A stretch of DNA of 64,000 bases. Source: Noviherbaspirillum malthae. GTDB taxonomy: Bacteria; Pseudomonadota; Gammaproteobacteria; Burkholderiales; Burkholderiaceae_D. Below, one piece after another: positions 36,278-43,902 of this stretch (position 1 is the stretch's first letter; every line of letters starts with the position of its first letter). Both the position numbers and the translations under genes were made by a program. The DNA is taken from assembly GCF_015352985.1 (NCBI RefSeq), contig NZ_JACYXF010000018.1:37847-101846 (forward strand). Reading direction: 5' to 3'. The notes beneath the pieces were generated by a model. The model searched no databases, was not told where the DNA came from, and saw only the letters and a program-made list of their open reading frames with translations.

Positions 36278-37390
36278 ATGACAAGCTTATCTGCAGGAGC
36301 CCTTCAAGGGCTCAAAGTGATCGACGTCTCGCGCATCCTCGGTGGGCCGTATTGCGGCCAGATTCTCGGCGACCACGGCGCCGACGTGCTCAAGGTCGAG
36401 CCGCCCCAGGGCGACGATACCCGTACATGGGGGCCGCCTTTCCTGAATGGAGTCGCCTCCTACTATCTCGGCCTGAACCGGAACAAGCGCGGCATGCGCC
36501 TCGACCTGAGCAGGGAAGACGGCCGGGCAACGCTGCTGGAACTGCTGTCGGATGCGGACGTGCTGCTCGAAAACTTCAAGACCGGCACGCTGGAAAAATG
36601 GGGACTGGGCTATGAAGCCTTGTCCGAGCGTTTTCCGCGCCTGATCCACTGCCGGGTCAGCGGCTTCGGTGCAGATGGCCCGCTGGGCGGCCTGCCCGGT
36701 TATGATGCCGCCATCCAGGCGATGAGCGGCATCATGAGCGTCAACGGCGACGCCGGCGGAGAACCGCTTCGCGTCGGCCTGCCGGTGGTGGATATGGTGA
36801 CGGGCCTGAATGCGGTGATCGGCATTCTGCTGGCGCTCAATGAACGAGAGCGCAGCGGCAAGGGGCAGTTCGTCGAAGCGGCCTTGTACGACAGCGGCCT
36901 GTCGCTGCTGCATCCGCATGCGGCGAACTGGTTCCTGAACGGAAAGACGCCGGTCCGCACCGGCAACGCGCATCCCAACATCTATCCCTACGACAGCTTT
37001 CCCACCCGCACTTCCGCGATCTATCTTGCTGTCGGCAACGACCGCCAGTTCCAGATCCTTTGCAAGGTGCTGGGCGAGCCTTCGCTGGCGTTCGAGCCCG
37101 AATTTCGCGATGCGGGTTCGCGCTCGTCCAATCGCGAGGCATTGCGCGGCCGGCTAGCGGCTCTTCTCATGCAATTCGATGGCGAATCCCTGACCGGGCA
37201 GCTGATGAATGAAGGCGTTCCCTGCGCACCTGTCCTGGATGTCAAGGATGCGCTGGAGCATCCGCATACAGCCCACCGTGAATTGATTGTCAGCATGCCG
37301 AACGGGTACAAGGGTCTGGGTTCGCCGATCAAGCTCAGCCGCACGCCGGCAACCTATCGATTGCCGCCCCCGGATGAATCCGGCAGCTGA
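36278..37390 (+). CDS. CaiB/BaiF (class III) CoA-transferase
   Basis: 370 residues from ATG 36278; a TTG three codons earlier would overlap the Bug stop and is the alternative. LKVIDVSRILGGPYCGQILG with DHGADVLKVEPPQGDDTR is the conserved N-terminal CoA-binding region; the catalytic Asp is expected in LPGYDAAIQAMSG. Class III transferases move CoA from a donor thioester to a free acid, activating it. In this operon the product would feed the acyl-CoA dehydrogenase. Substrate not determined. Confidence 0.9.
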   Translation: MTSLSAGALQGLKVIDVSRILGGPYCGQILGDHGADVLKVEPPQGDDTRTWGPPFLNGVASYYLGLNRNKRGMRLDLSREDGRATLLELLSDADVLLENFKTGTLEKWGLGYEALSERFPRLIHCRVSGFGADGPLGGLPGYDAAIQAMSGIMSVNGDAGGEPLRVGLPVVDMVTGLNAVIGILLALNERERSGKGQFVEAALYDSGLSLLHPHAANWFLNGKTPVRTGNAHPNIYPYDSFPTRTSAIYLAVGNDRQFQILCKVLGEPSLAFEPEFRDAGSRSSNREALRGRLAALLMQFDGESLTGQLMNEGVPCAPVLDVKDALEHPHTAHRELIVSMPNGYKGLGSPIKLSRTPATYRLPPPDESGS

Positions 37391-37574
37391 AATTCGGCAG
37401 CGATCAGGCAGGAGCGATCAAGCGTGTGCCTTGCTTGACCGTATGCCCGTAAATGTCATCTCGCGTACATAGGCTGCGAACTTTTCTCTTGTCAATGCAT
37501 CAATGTGGATAAGCGTGCAGCGCATTCCGCCTGCATGAATTTGCAACGAGCAAAGAAACCGAAAGGGAACCATC

Positions 37575-38027
37575 ATGGACAAGAGTGAAGTCATTTCCAC
37601 CTTGAATGACCTGATTGAAACTTGCAAAGATGGCGAAGAAGGTTTTCGCACTTGCGCTGAAGACATTTCCAGCGCTGAATTGAAGACGTATTTCACAAAC
37701 CGCGCGCACCGCTGCGCAACCGCAGCAGCCGAACTGCAGGATATCGTCGAGGAATACGGCGGCTCGCCCGAGACCTCGTCGAGCCTGAGCGGCACCCTGC
37801 ACCGCCGCTGGGTCGATATCAAATCGGCTGTCACCGGCAAGGACGATGAATCGATCCTGAATGAATGCGAACGCGGCGAGGACGTAGCGAAGCGCAGCTA
37901 TGAAAATGCGCTGGCCAAGGATCTGCCGGTGGAAGTCCGCTCCGTCGTCGAACGGCAGTATCAGGGCGTGATGCAGAACCATGATCAGGTGAAGGGCCTG
38001 CGCAATCAGGCTCGTGCACGGCACTGA
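37575..38027 (+). CDS. PA2169-family four-helix-bundle protein (DUF2383)
   Basis: 150 residues. STLNDLIETCKDGEEGFRTC and RWVDIKSAVTGKDDESILNECERGE are the two halves of the ferritin-like DUF2383 bundle, with the typical end QYQGVMQNHDQVKGLR. The family is cytoplasmic and often stress-induced; its role is unknown. Monocistronic, closed by an intrinsic terminator. Confidence 0.9.
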   Translation: MDKSEVISTLNDLIETCKDGEEGFRTCAEDISSAELKTYFTNRAHRCATAAAELQDIVEEYGGSPETSSSLSGTLHRRWVDIKSAVTGKDDESILNECERGEDVAKRSYENALAKDLPVEVRSVVERQYQGVMQNHDQVKGLRNQARARH

Positions 38028-38048
38028 TCATTCGGTCGTTTAGGTCTC

Positions 38049-38080
38049 AGGTCCGGGCCGCAATGGTCCGGACCTTTTTG
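38049..38080 (+). terminator. Intrinsic terminator of the DUF2383 gene
   Basis: Stem AGGTCCGG (38049-38056) / CCGGACCT (38068-38075) with an 11-nt loop and TTTTT, 22 bases after the stop codon. Confidence 0.85.
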
Positions 38081-38189
38081 CTTGAGTGGAACGGAATTGG
38101 CGAGTGAGCATGCGCCGGCAGCCCTTGCCACGCCTGTAGTACGGCAGGCTCATCGAAAGGGAGACTCCGGCTTGCTGCGCACTCTTCCG

Positions 38190-39779
38190 TCATACGTTTG
38201 AAGGACCACCCGGCATGCCCGGCCGCGACGCTTCCAGCGCCCGCATCAGGTCTTCGAAACGCATGGGTTTTCCGAAGAGCCAGCCCTGCCCGTACTGCAC
38301 GCCGCGTTCGCGCAGAAACTGGGCTTGCACTTCCGTCTCGACACCTTCGGCGATCATTTCTATCCTGAGGGATTTCGCCATCTCCATGATGTGCAGGATG
38401 ACTTCGCTCGTTGCCGCCCCGGTATTGATCGTATCGACGAATGACTTGTCGATCTTCAAATAATCGAACCTGACTTTCTCGAGATACGACAGGCTGGAAT
38501 ACCCCGTACCGAAATCATCAATCGCGACCGGAAACCCTTCGGCCCTCAGCTGCGCAATCACCGCACTCGCAAGACCGTGGTTGGTGAAGCTGCGCTCGGT
38601 GGCCTCGACCATGATGCAGTGATGGCGCGCGCCGATTGCAGCGGCGAGCTTTCTTAGCATGAGCACCGTCGATTCGTCGTGCAGATCCGCTGCCGCCAGG
38701 TTGATGCCGATATGAAAATCCGGAAAGCGTCGAAACAACTCCTTTGCCTCGGCGGCGATCTGGTCGACGACATACTGGCTCACCTCACGGATCAGGCCGC
38801 TCTCTTCCGCAACCGGAATGAAGATATCCGGCTTCATGATTTCGCCCTTCATCCTGCGCCAGCGTATCAGCGCCTCCGCGCCGACCCAGCGCCCGGTCGA
38901 CAGCTCGACCAGGGGCTGGTACTCCAGGAAGAATTCCCTCTCTCTGAGTGCGCACCGGATGATGGCCGGCAGCGCAGTGCGCCTTTTGGCGAGCTGAAGG
39001 AACGCCCAGGCCAACGCCATGCTTGCCAGCAAACCCACCGGTATCATGACCAGCGAAAGCGCATGGATGCGCTTGTCGAGTTCTGCAACAGGAAGCGCGC
39101 AAACCGCGCCGATGTAATATCGCCTGGGCGCCGCCACGGCGACGACGTGATCCCGGTCGAGAAACGTCCTCGACTCGGCAACGACGGCGGTAGCCCATTT
39201 CGCTTCGACGACGCCTCGCGATGTCAGGACCCTGGCTTCGGGATAGGCGACAGTCGCCAGAACCACGCCGCTTACATGCGTTGTCGTATCGATGGGCAGG
39301 TCCTTGTGGATGATTGCAACGAACCCGTCTCTTTCCACGGCCAGGAATTTCGATCCCCTTGCAAAGGGAAATTCCACATTCAACCTGAGCTTGACTCCCG
39401 ACGGCCTCACCATGTCGACCGGTCCCAGTTCCAGCCCGCCAATCTCCGAGCCCAACGAGGAGCAGATCAGACGGTTGCCGGCGATGTAGCCGATCGACTG
39501 GATATAGCTGGACGAGAGGTCGATCTGTTTCATCAGCGCCTGGCTGCCGGCCGAACACGGGTCCTGCGCCCCTGCAGCCGCCAGCCGCTTGATGGCGACA
39601 TCAATCTGGTCGGTCACGGCCTCGGATCTGGCCAGCACGTCAGCGGCATAGGAGAACGCCAGATCCTTCGTGGCGCGGATCGCTTCCTGCCGTGCAAGAT
39701 AAACCGAGAGTGCGAGTGGAGTCGCCGCTGCGGCAATGGCTGCCAGAGTGATAAGTGCCGTCAGCGGTTTTTTCTTCAT
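38190..39779 (-). CDS. c-di-GMP phosphodiesterase with periplasmic CSS domain and EAL domain
   Basis: 529 residues. Two transmembrane helices (about 7-29 and 240-262) frame a periplasmic CSS-motif domain with RLICSSLG. The EAL domain (about 272-520) is complete: VGAEALIRW, INLAAADL, VEATERSF, IDDFGTGYSSLSYLEKV and KIDKSFV, EGVET. It should hydrolyse c-di-GMP to pGpG. In E. coli PDEs of this layout the periplasmic cysteines form a DsbA/DsbB-dependent disulfide that inhibits activity, so this is a redox-tuned enzyme by analogy. Monocistronic. Confidence 0.9.
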   Translation of the reverse strand: MKKKPLTALITLAAIAAAATPLALSVYLARQEAIRATKDLAFSYAADVLARSEAVTDQIDVAIKRLAAAGAQDPCSAGSQALMKQIDLSSSYIQSIGYIAGNRLICSSLGSEIGGLELGPVDMVRPSGVKLRLNVEFPFARGSKFLAVERDGFVAIIHKDLPIDTTTHVSGVVLATVAYPEARVLTSRGVVEAKWATAVVAESRTFLDRDHVVAVAAPRRYYIGAVCALPVAELDKRIHALSLVMIPVGLLASMALAWAFLQLAKRRTALPAIIRCALREREFFLEYQPLVELSTGRWVGAEALIRWRRMKGEIMKPDIFIPVAEESGLIREVSQYVVDQIAAEAKELFRRFPDFHIGINLAAADLHDESTVLMLRKLAAAIGARHHCIMVEATERSFTNHGLASAVIAQLRAEGFPVAIDDFGTGYSSLSYLEKVRFDYLKIDKSFVDTINTGAATSEVILHIMEMAKSLRIEMIAEGVETEVQAQFLRERGVQYGQGWLFGKPMRFEDLMRALEASRPGMPGGPSNV

Positions 39780-39931
39780 TTTCTAACGGCAAGGAACTGA
39801 ACATCGGAAGGGAGTTGGCAGCTGCTCAGTATAGCAATGCACAACCAGTGCCCTTCCTGAAACCATCTGCTTCAGGTGTTCCAACCGAAGGCGGTTTTGG
39901 CATCGGAAGCCGAGGTCCTTTTCTGGTCCGA

Positions 39932-40429
39932 TCAGAAAGCGGCATCCCAGAGGCCGGCGCGCTGCAGTGCGCGCGTACATTGGAAAAACGCTTCCTCCAC
40001 CTGCACCACGACGACCGAGCGTACCGTCCCCGGACCGGCAAAAAATCTGGCAACTAGTTCGGGGTCGACGCTCACATGCGCCTTGCCGCAAATCCTCAGC
40101 AATTCCGGCGTTCCTGGAACGAGAAAGATCAGCGCAACGCGCGGGTCGGTCACGATGTTTCTCAGACTGTCATTGCGCCCGTTCGCGCCTCGCTCCGGAA
40201 CCAGCAGGGTCTTCGCATCGCGCACCTGGACGAATCCTCCGGCATCGCCTTTTGCCGAGGCGTCGAGGCCGTCGCTGCCGTTGGTTGCCAGCACCATGAA
40301 CGGCGCCTTCTCGATGAAGGCCTGGAATGCAGGCTCGATGCGGTCCGATTCCTGGCGGGCCGTCTTCTTCGGCGGGCCGTACAGGCGTTCAAGTTCCGTC
40401 AAGCTGGAAATGCGGTACGGGTCGTTCAT
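39932..40429 (-). CDS. PPOX-class FMN flavoprotein (MSMEG_1061-like), short C-terminus
   Basis: 165 residues from ATG at 40429 (a much longer frame to 40636 has no support). KAPFMVLATNGSDGLDASAK, GGFVQVRDAKTLLVPERGAN and RVALIFLVPGTPELLRICGKA follow the split-barrel pyridoxamine-phosphate-oxidase-like family. Relatives are about 200 residues and continue after an LWDP motif; here the chain stops at LWDAAF, so about 30 residues appear missing and a frameshift or new stop is possible. FMN-binding residues in the barrel remain. Function unknown. Confidence 0.75.
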   Translation of the reverse strand: MNDPYRISSLTELERLYGPPKKTARQESDRIEPAFQAFIEKAPFMVLATNGSDGLDASAKGDAGGFVQVRDAKTLLVPERGANGRNDSLRNIVTDPRVALIFLVPGTPELLRICGKAHVSVDPELVARFFAGPGTVRSVVVVQVEEAFFQCTRALQRAGLWDAAF

Positions 40430-40592
40430 TGGAATGGTCCCGGCAATGGACAGTAGAAAGTAGATGATAGACAGCGGGCAGCGGCCCGTCATGCGGCAGG
40501 CGCACCTGCCCTGCGCCCGTCTTCCGATCTGCGTGATCCTCGCATCAGCCGGGACAAGCCTTGCCGATGTGCCCGACGCGACGATGGGCTCG

Positions 40593-41417
40593 TTACTTGG
40601 CTGCTTTCGCCGAAGGGAAGAAGAGCTGCTGGCCATCCACCTTGAAATCGGCGATTTTCTTTTGGCCTTCGTCGGAAGTCATCCATTCGATCAGCTGCAT
40701 CGCGCCCTTGTAATTGATGTCCCTGTACTTGGCCGGGTTCACCGCGATGATGCCGTAGGGGTTGAACATCTTCGTATCGCCTTCGACTGCAACCACCAGG
40801 CCGGTCTTGGCGCGATAGGCGCCGTAGGTGGCACGATCGGTCAGGGTATAGGCCTGCATTTCCGCAGCCATGTTCAGGACCTCGCCCATGCCCAGACCTG
40901 CCGAGACGTAGGCATTGCCTTGGGGTTTGACGTCGGCTTCCTTCCAATAGGCCTTTTCCATCTGATCCGTGCCGGAGTTGTCGCCGCGGGAAATGAATTT
41001 CGCCTTGCTGGCCACGATCTTCTTCATCGCGGCGATGACGTCCTTGCTGCCGGAGATGCCGGCGGGGTCGCCGGCCGGGCCGACGATGATGAAGTCGTTG
41101 TACATCACGTCGCGCCGGTTCACGCCATGGCCTTCTGCGACGAACTTGTCTTCTGCGGCGCGCGCATGCACGAGCGTGACATCCACATCGCCGTTCTTCG
41201 CCAGTTCGAGCGCCTTCCCGGTGCCGACCGAGATGACGTTGACCTTGCTGTTCGTTTTCGCTTCGAAGGCCGGCAGCAGGTACTTCAGCAAGCCCGAGTT
41301 CTCGGTGCTGGTGGTGGTCGAGAGCTTGATGACATTCTGCGCCGTCGCCGGCAAGGCAGCTGCCGAGCAGCCCAGCACCAGGGCGAGAGCGGCAAGGCGC
41401 GATTTCAAGGTCAGCAT
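40593..41417 (-). CDS. tupA: Tungstate ABC transporter substrate-binding protein (TupA-like)
   Basis: 274 residues from ATG at 41417 (GGAGA six bases ahead). The signal peptide ends near PATAQ (about residue 27). The oxyanion-binding start IKLSTTTSTENSGLLKYLLP is the TupA signature (TTTSTxNSGLL), with FISRGDNSGTDQMEK and GMGEVLNMAAE as the second lobe. It binds tungstate (or molybdate) in the periplasm. The permease and ATPase genes tupB/tupC do not follow: the next gene is a PPOX protein. A ModE/PBP-type regulator is divergent. Confidence 0.9.
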   Translation of the reverse strand: MLTLKSRLAALALVLGCSAAALPATAQNVIKLSTTTSTENSGLLKYLLPAFEAKTNSKVNVISVGTGKALELAKNGDVDVTLVHARAAEDKFVAEGHGVNRRDVMYNDFIIVGPAGDPAGISGSKDVIAAMKKIVASKAKFISRGDNSGTDQMEKAYWKEADVKPQGNAYVSAGLGMGEVLNMAAEMQAYTLTDRATYGAYRAKTGLVVAVEGDTKMFNPYGIIAVNPAKYRDINYKGAMQLIEWMTSDEGQKKIADFKVDGQQLFFPSAKAAK

Positions 41418-41522
41418 TGAAGGTCTCCAGTATCCAGTATGGTTATTCGAAGGCCGATGGCAGCCTTGACCGGCTGCCATCGGTGTTGGTTGACATGGTA
41501 ACCACCAGCGGTTGGCATTCCA

Positions 41523-41542
41523 ATATGAACCGGTTTTCATAT
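41523..41542. promoter_or_regulatory. Palindrome 1 in the tupA/regulator gap
   Basis: Perfect arms ATATGAA (41523-41529) and TTCATAT (41536-41542) around CCGGTT, 106 bases upstream of tupA. The half-site recurs in palindrome 2. Confidence 0.55.
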
Positions 41543-41668
41543 GTTTGATGCTGAACTGTTGGAATTTCCGGCAGCTTTCTTCAAACATGCCTACCTGCTC
41601 CGCACAATGAAAAGCGGCCTTCCATGCAGCCTGCCAAGGTTTATTGATATGCTAGGAGCTTCCTTCAC

Positions 41669-41696
41669 ATGCAATTTCATATGAACAGGATTGCAT
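41669..41696. promoter_or_regulatory. Palindrome 2, overlapping the regulator start
   Basis: TTCATATGAA (41676-41685) is a perfect 10-bp palindrome sharing the ATATGAA half-site with palindrome 1; ATGCAAT (41669-41675) / ATTGCAT (41690-41696) flank it. It covers the ribosome binding site of the regulator, which would allow autorepression. Confidence 0.5.
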
Positions 41697-42851
41697 ATGC
41701 TGCACATAAAACTCGGCTACACTTTTTCCCATGCGCCTGTCGACAAGCCGCATCTGGACAATCCTTTGTTCGAACTCCTGGCCGCGATCCACGGCACGGG
41801 GTCGGTGGCGCAGGCGGCCGAACGTCTGAACCTGTCTTACCGCCATGTCTGGGGCACCCTGAAAAAATGGGAGGAGTCTCTCGGATCGGATCTGATCCTG
41901 TGGGAGCGCGGCAAACGGGCGCGGCTGTCCGGCTTCGGTGAAAAGCTGCTGTTTGCCGAGCAGCGGGCCAAGACGCGCGTTCTGCCTCAGCTTGAAAACC
42001 TGGTGGCGGAGATGGAGCGCGAATTCGCCTTTGCCTTTGATCCCACGACGCATGTCGTTTCGATGGTCGCCAGCCATGACATGGCCTTGCCGCGCTTGAA
42101 GGAGTTCATGGCGCAGGAAGCGAAGCTGCATCTAGACCTCCAGTTCCGCGGCAGCATGGATTGCCTTGCGGCCCTGTCGCGCGGCGAATGCCTGCTGGCA
42201 GGTTTCCACGTCAGCGAAGATCGGGCCAAAGGCACGCTCACCCAGAAAGCCTTCAAGAAACTGCTCAAGCCGGGCAAGCACAAACTGATCAATTTTCTCG
42301 GGCGGCAGCAGGGGCTGATGGTGCGGCCAGGCAATCCGAAAAACATCAGGAGCCTGCGCGATCTCAAGCGTGCCGACATCCGCTTCATCAACCGGGAAGA
42401 CGGTTCCGGCACGCGGCTGGAAATTGAACAGCTGCTGGCGGCGGAAAACATTGCAGCAGCCAGCATCAACGGCTTCGACATCGTCGAGCCGACCCACCTG
42501 GCGGTTGCGGCGGCGGTTGCCTCCGGTCAGGCGGATGTCGGCTTCGGCATCCAGGCCGCCGCCGCCAAGAGCGGACTGGGATTCATTCCCTTGCTGAGGG
42601 AGCAGTATTACTTCGTCTGCCTGAAGGAATCGCTGGATGAGCCGGCCATCGTCAAGCTCAGGGACTTGCTCGGGCGCAGGGAATGGCAGCTCTTGATCAA
42701 CGATCTTCCGGGGTACGACACGCAGTCCGCCGGCAACGTCATCTCCCTGCGCAAAGCGATGCCCTGGTACTCATTCAAGACCGAGAAGCTGCGGGCGGCG
42801 GCCATGGAGGACCGGCTGGAACAGGACGTCGTCCCGGCGCTGCACGTCTGA
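41697..42851 (+). CDS. ModE-type HTH regulator fused to a periplasmic-binding-protein-like domain
   Basis: 384 residues from ATG 41697 (AGGA six bases ahead; an in-frame TTG at 41691 is the alternative). The N-terminal part is a LysR/ModE-like winged helix (LLAAIHGTGSVAQAAERLNL, YRHVWGTLKKWEESLG). The rest is a two-lobed binding domain (LKRADIRFINREDGSGTRLE, GQADVGFGIQAAAA) as in one-component molybdate/tungstate sensors. Divergence from tupA supports oxyanion-responsive control. The last ~27 codons overlap the end of the convergent methyltransferase gene. Confidence 0.87.
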   Translation: MLHIKLGYTFSHAPVDKPHLDNPLFELLAAIHGTGSVAQAAERLNLSYRHVWGTLKKWEESLGSDLILWERGKRARLSGFGEKLLFAEQRAKTRVLPQLENLVAEMEREFAFAFDPTTHVVSMVASHDMALPRLKEFMAQEAKLHLDLQFRGSMDCLAALSRGECLLAGFHVSEDRAKGTLTQKAFKKLLKPGKHKLINFLGRQQGLMVRPGNPKNIRSLRDLKRADIRFINREDGSGTRLEIEQLLAAENIAAASINGFDIVEPTHLAVAAAVASGQADVGFGIQAAAAKSGLGFIPLLREQYYFVCLKESLDEPAIVKLRDLLGRREWQLLINDLPGYDTQSAGNVISLRKAMPWYSFKTEKLRAAAMEDRLEQDVVPALHV

Positions 42852-43538
42852 GAATCCCGCTTCTTTCAGCAGGGCGGCGAGGCGTTCGACCGTAATCGCA
42901 TAGTAGCGTGACGTGAGCACGCGCGTGTCGCATTCGCCAGCGGGCGACTCGCTGGTGAGATACATGCGCAGATCGTATTGGTCGGCATCCCATTCCCAGA
43001 CCTGGACGGCGAGAAACCTGTTGCCGTCCTGATAGCGCATCCCGTAAGGACGTACATCGGGGGTCTTGCGCTCGATGCTTGCATAGTCGCGCACCGAAAA
43101 CACCGCCGCTCCGCCGGGGCGCAGGCAACGGTAGCAATTGCGGAAGGCTTCCAGGATCTCGCCATCCGACAGCAGATGGGGAATGCTGTTGTCGCAGGCG
43201 AGAACGGCGTCCATCGATTCTGATGGTGCATGATGAAGGTTGCGCAGGTCATCGACCCTGACATCGGCATGCAGGGAGCGGCGCACCAGTTCGGACTGCA
43301 GCCTGTCGACCGCTCCGGGAGACAGGTCGGATGCGGTTACCCTGTAGCCGCGCTCCAGCAGCCCCAGCGTCTGCGTCCCGATGCCGCACGCCGCGTCGAG
43401 AATGGACGCGCCCGCCCCGATGCCCAGCTCCTGAAGGAGTGCGGACAAGGCAGCGCCCTGTACGTTCACAGCACCCTCCCAGTCGCCGTAGAGGAGATGA
43501 TAGTAAGGTGCGAGTTGGTCGTAGAAGGGCTCAGTCAT
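42771..43538 (-). CDS. Class I SAM-dependent methyltransferase
   Basis: 255 residues from ATG at 43538 (earlier in-frame ATG at 43598 is poorly supported). Motif I is ILDAACGIGTQTLGLLERGY; ACDNSIPHLL and YRCLRPGGAAVFSVRDY follow as motifs II-III. It is a soluble small-molecule methyltransferase of unknown substrate. Its 3' end overlaps the regulator's 3' end by 81 bases in opposite direction; its own C-terminus (DVLFQPVLHGRRP) looks family-typical, so the regulator is the one that probably ran on. Confidence 0.87.
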   Translation of the reverse strand: MTEPFYDQLAPYYHLLYGDWEGAVNVQGAALSALLQELGIGAGASILDAACGIGTQTLGLLERGYRVTASDLSPGAVDRLQSELVRRSLHADVRVDDLRNLHHAPSESMDAVLACDNSIPHLLSDGEILEAFRNCYRCLRPGGAAVFSVRDYASIERKTPDVRPYGMRYQDGNRFLAVQVWEWDADQYDLRMYLTSESPAGECDTRVLTSRYYAITVERLAALLKEAGFSDVQRRDDVLFQPVLHGRRPQLLGLE

Positions 43539-43683
43539 TGGCGTAGGGGCGGCAACAATAAAGGTCGGCTCATCGCGGGCATGTTGCCATGCCGGCATGG
43601 CCGGCGCAATATCGAGGCCGCCCCGGTCGGGCTCTGAACAAGTGTGCAGAAATTTTTTGACAAGACCCGCGCATTTGTATTTG

Positions 43684-43866
43684 CTCCATCTCCCGCAGGC
43701 GGGAGAGGGTTGGGGTGAGGGCGGTTGTGACGAAGATCGGTGTCGACAAATCCCTCATCCCCGGCCCTCGCTCCGCGCTCCACGATCTGGCTTGCAAGCC
43801 AGATCTTGGCAGTGCAAACCATGGTTTGCGAAACCCTGCCTGTGAACCGCCTGCGGGAGAAGGGAA
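43684..43866. repeat. Dispersed intergenic repeat, copy B
   Basis: Two inverted half-elements. The first hairpin is CTCCCGCAGGCGGGAG with GGTTGGGGTGAGGG after it; the second half starts CCTCATCCCC, passes TGGCTTGCAAGCCA and TGGTTTGCGAAACCCTGCC, and ends CCGCCTGCGGGAGAAGGG. It fills most of the 364-base gap between the methyltransferase start and the alkyl sulfatase stop; nothing else is seen there. Confidence 0.8.
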
Positions 43867-43902
43867 AAGACGCGACTTGTAAAACCATTTTTGCTGCCCT
43901 GC

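Noticed and set aside
43681..43870. Attachment-site or integron reading of the inverted repeats
   Set aside because: No integrase or cassette genes are nearby and the same element recurs in four other unrelated gaps.
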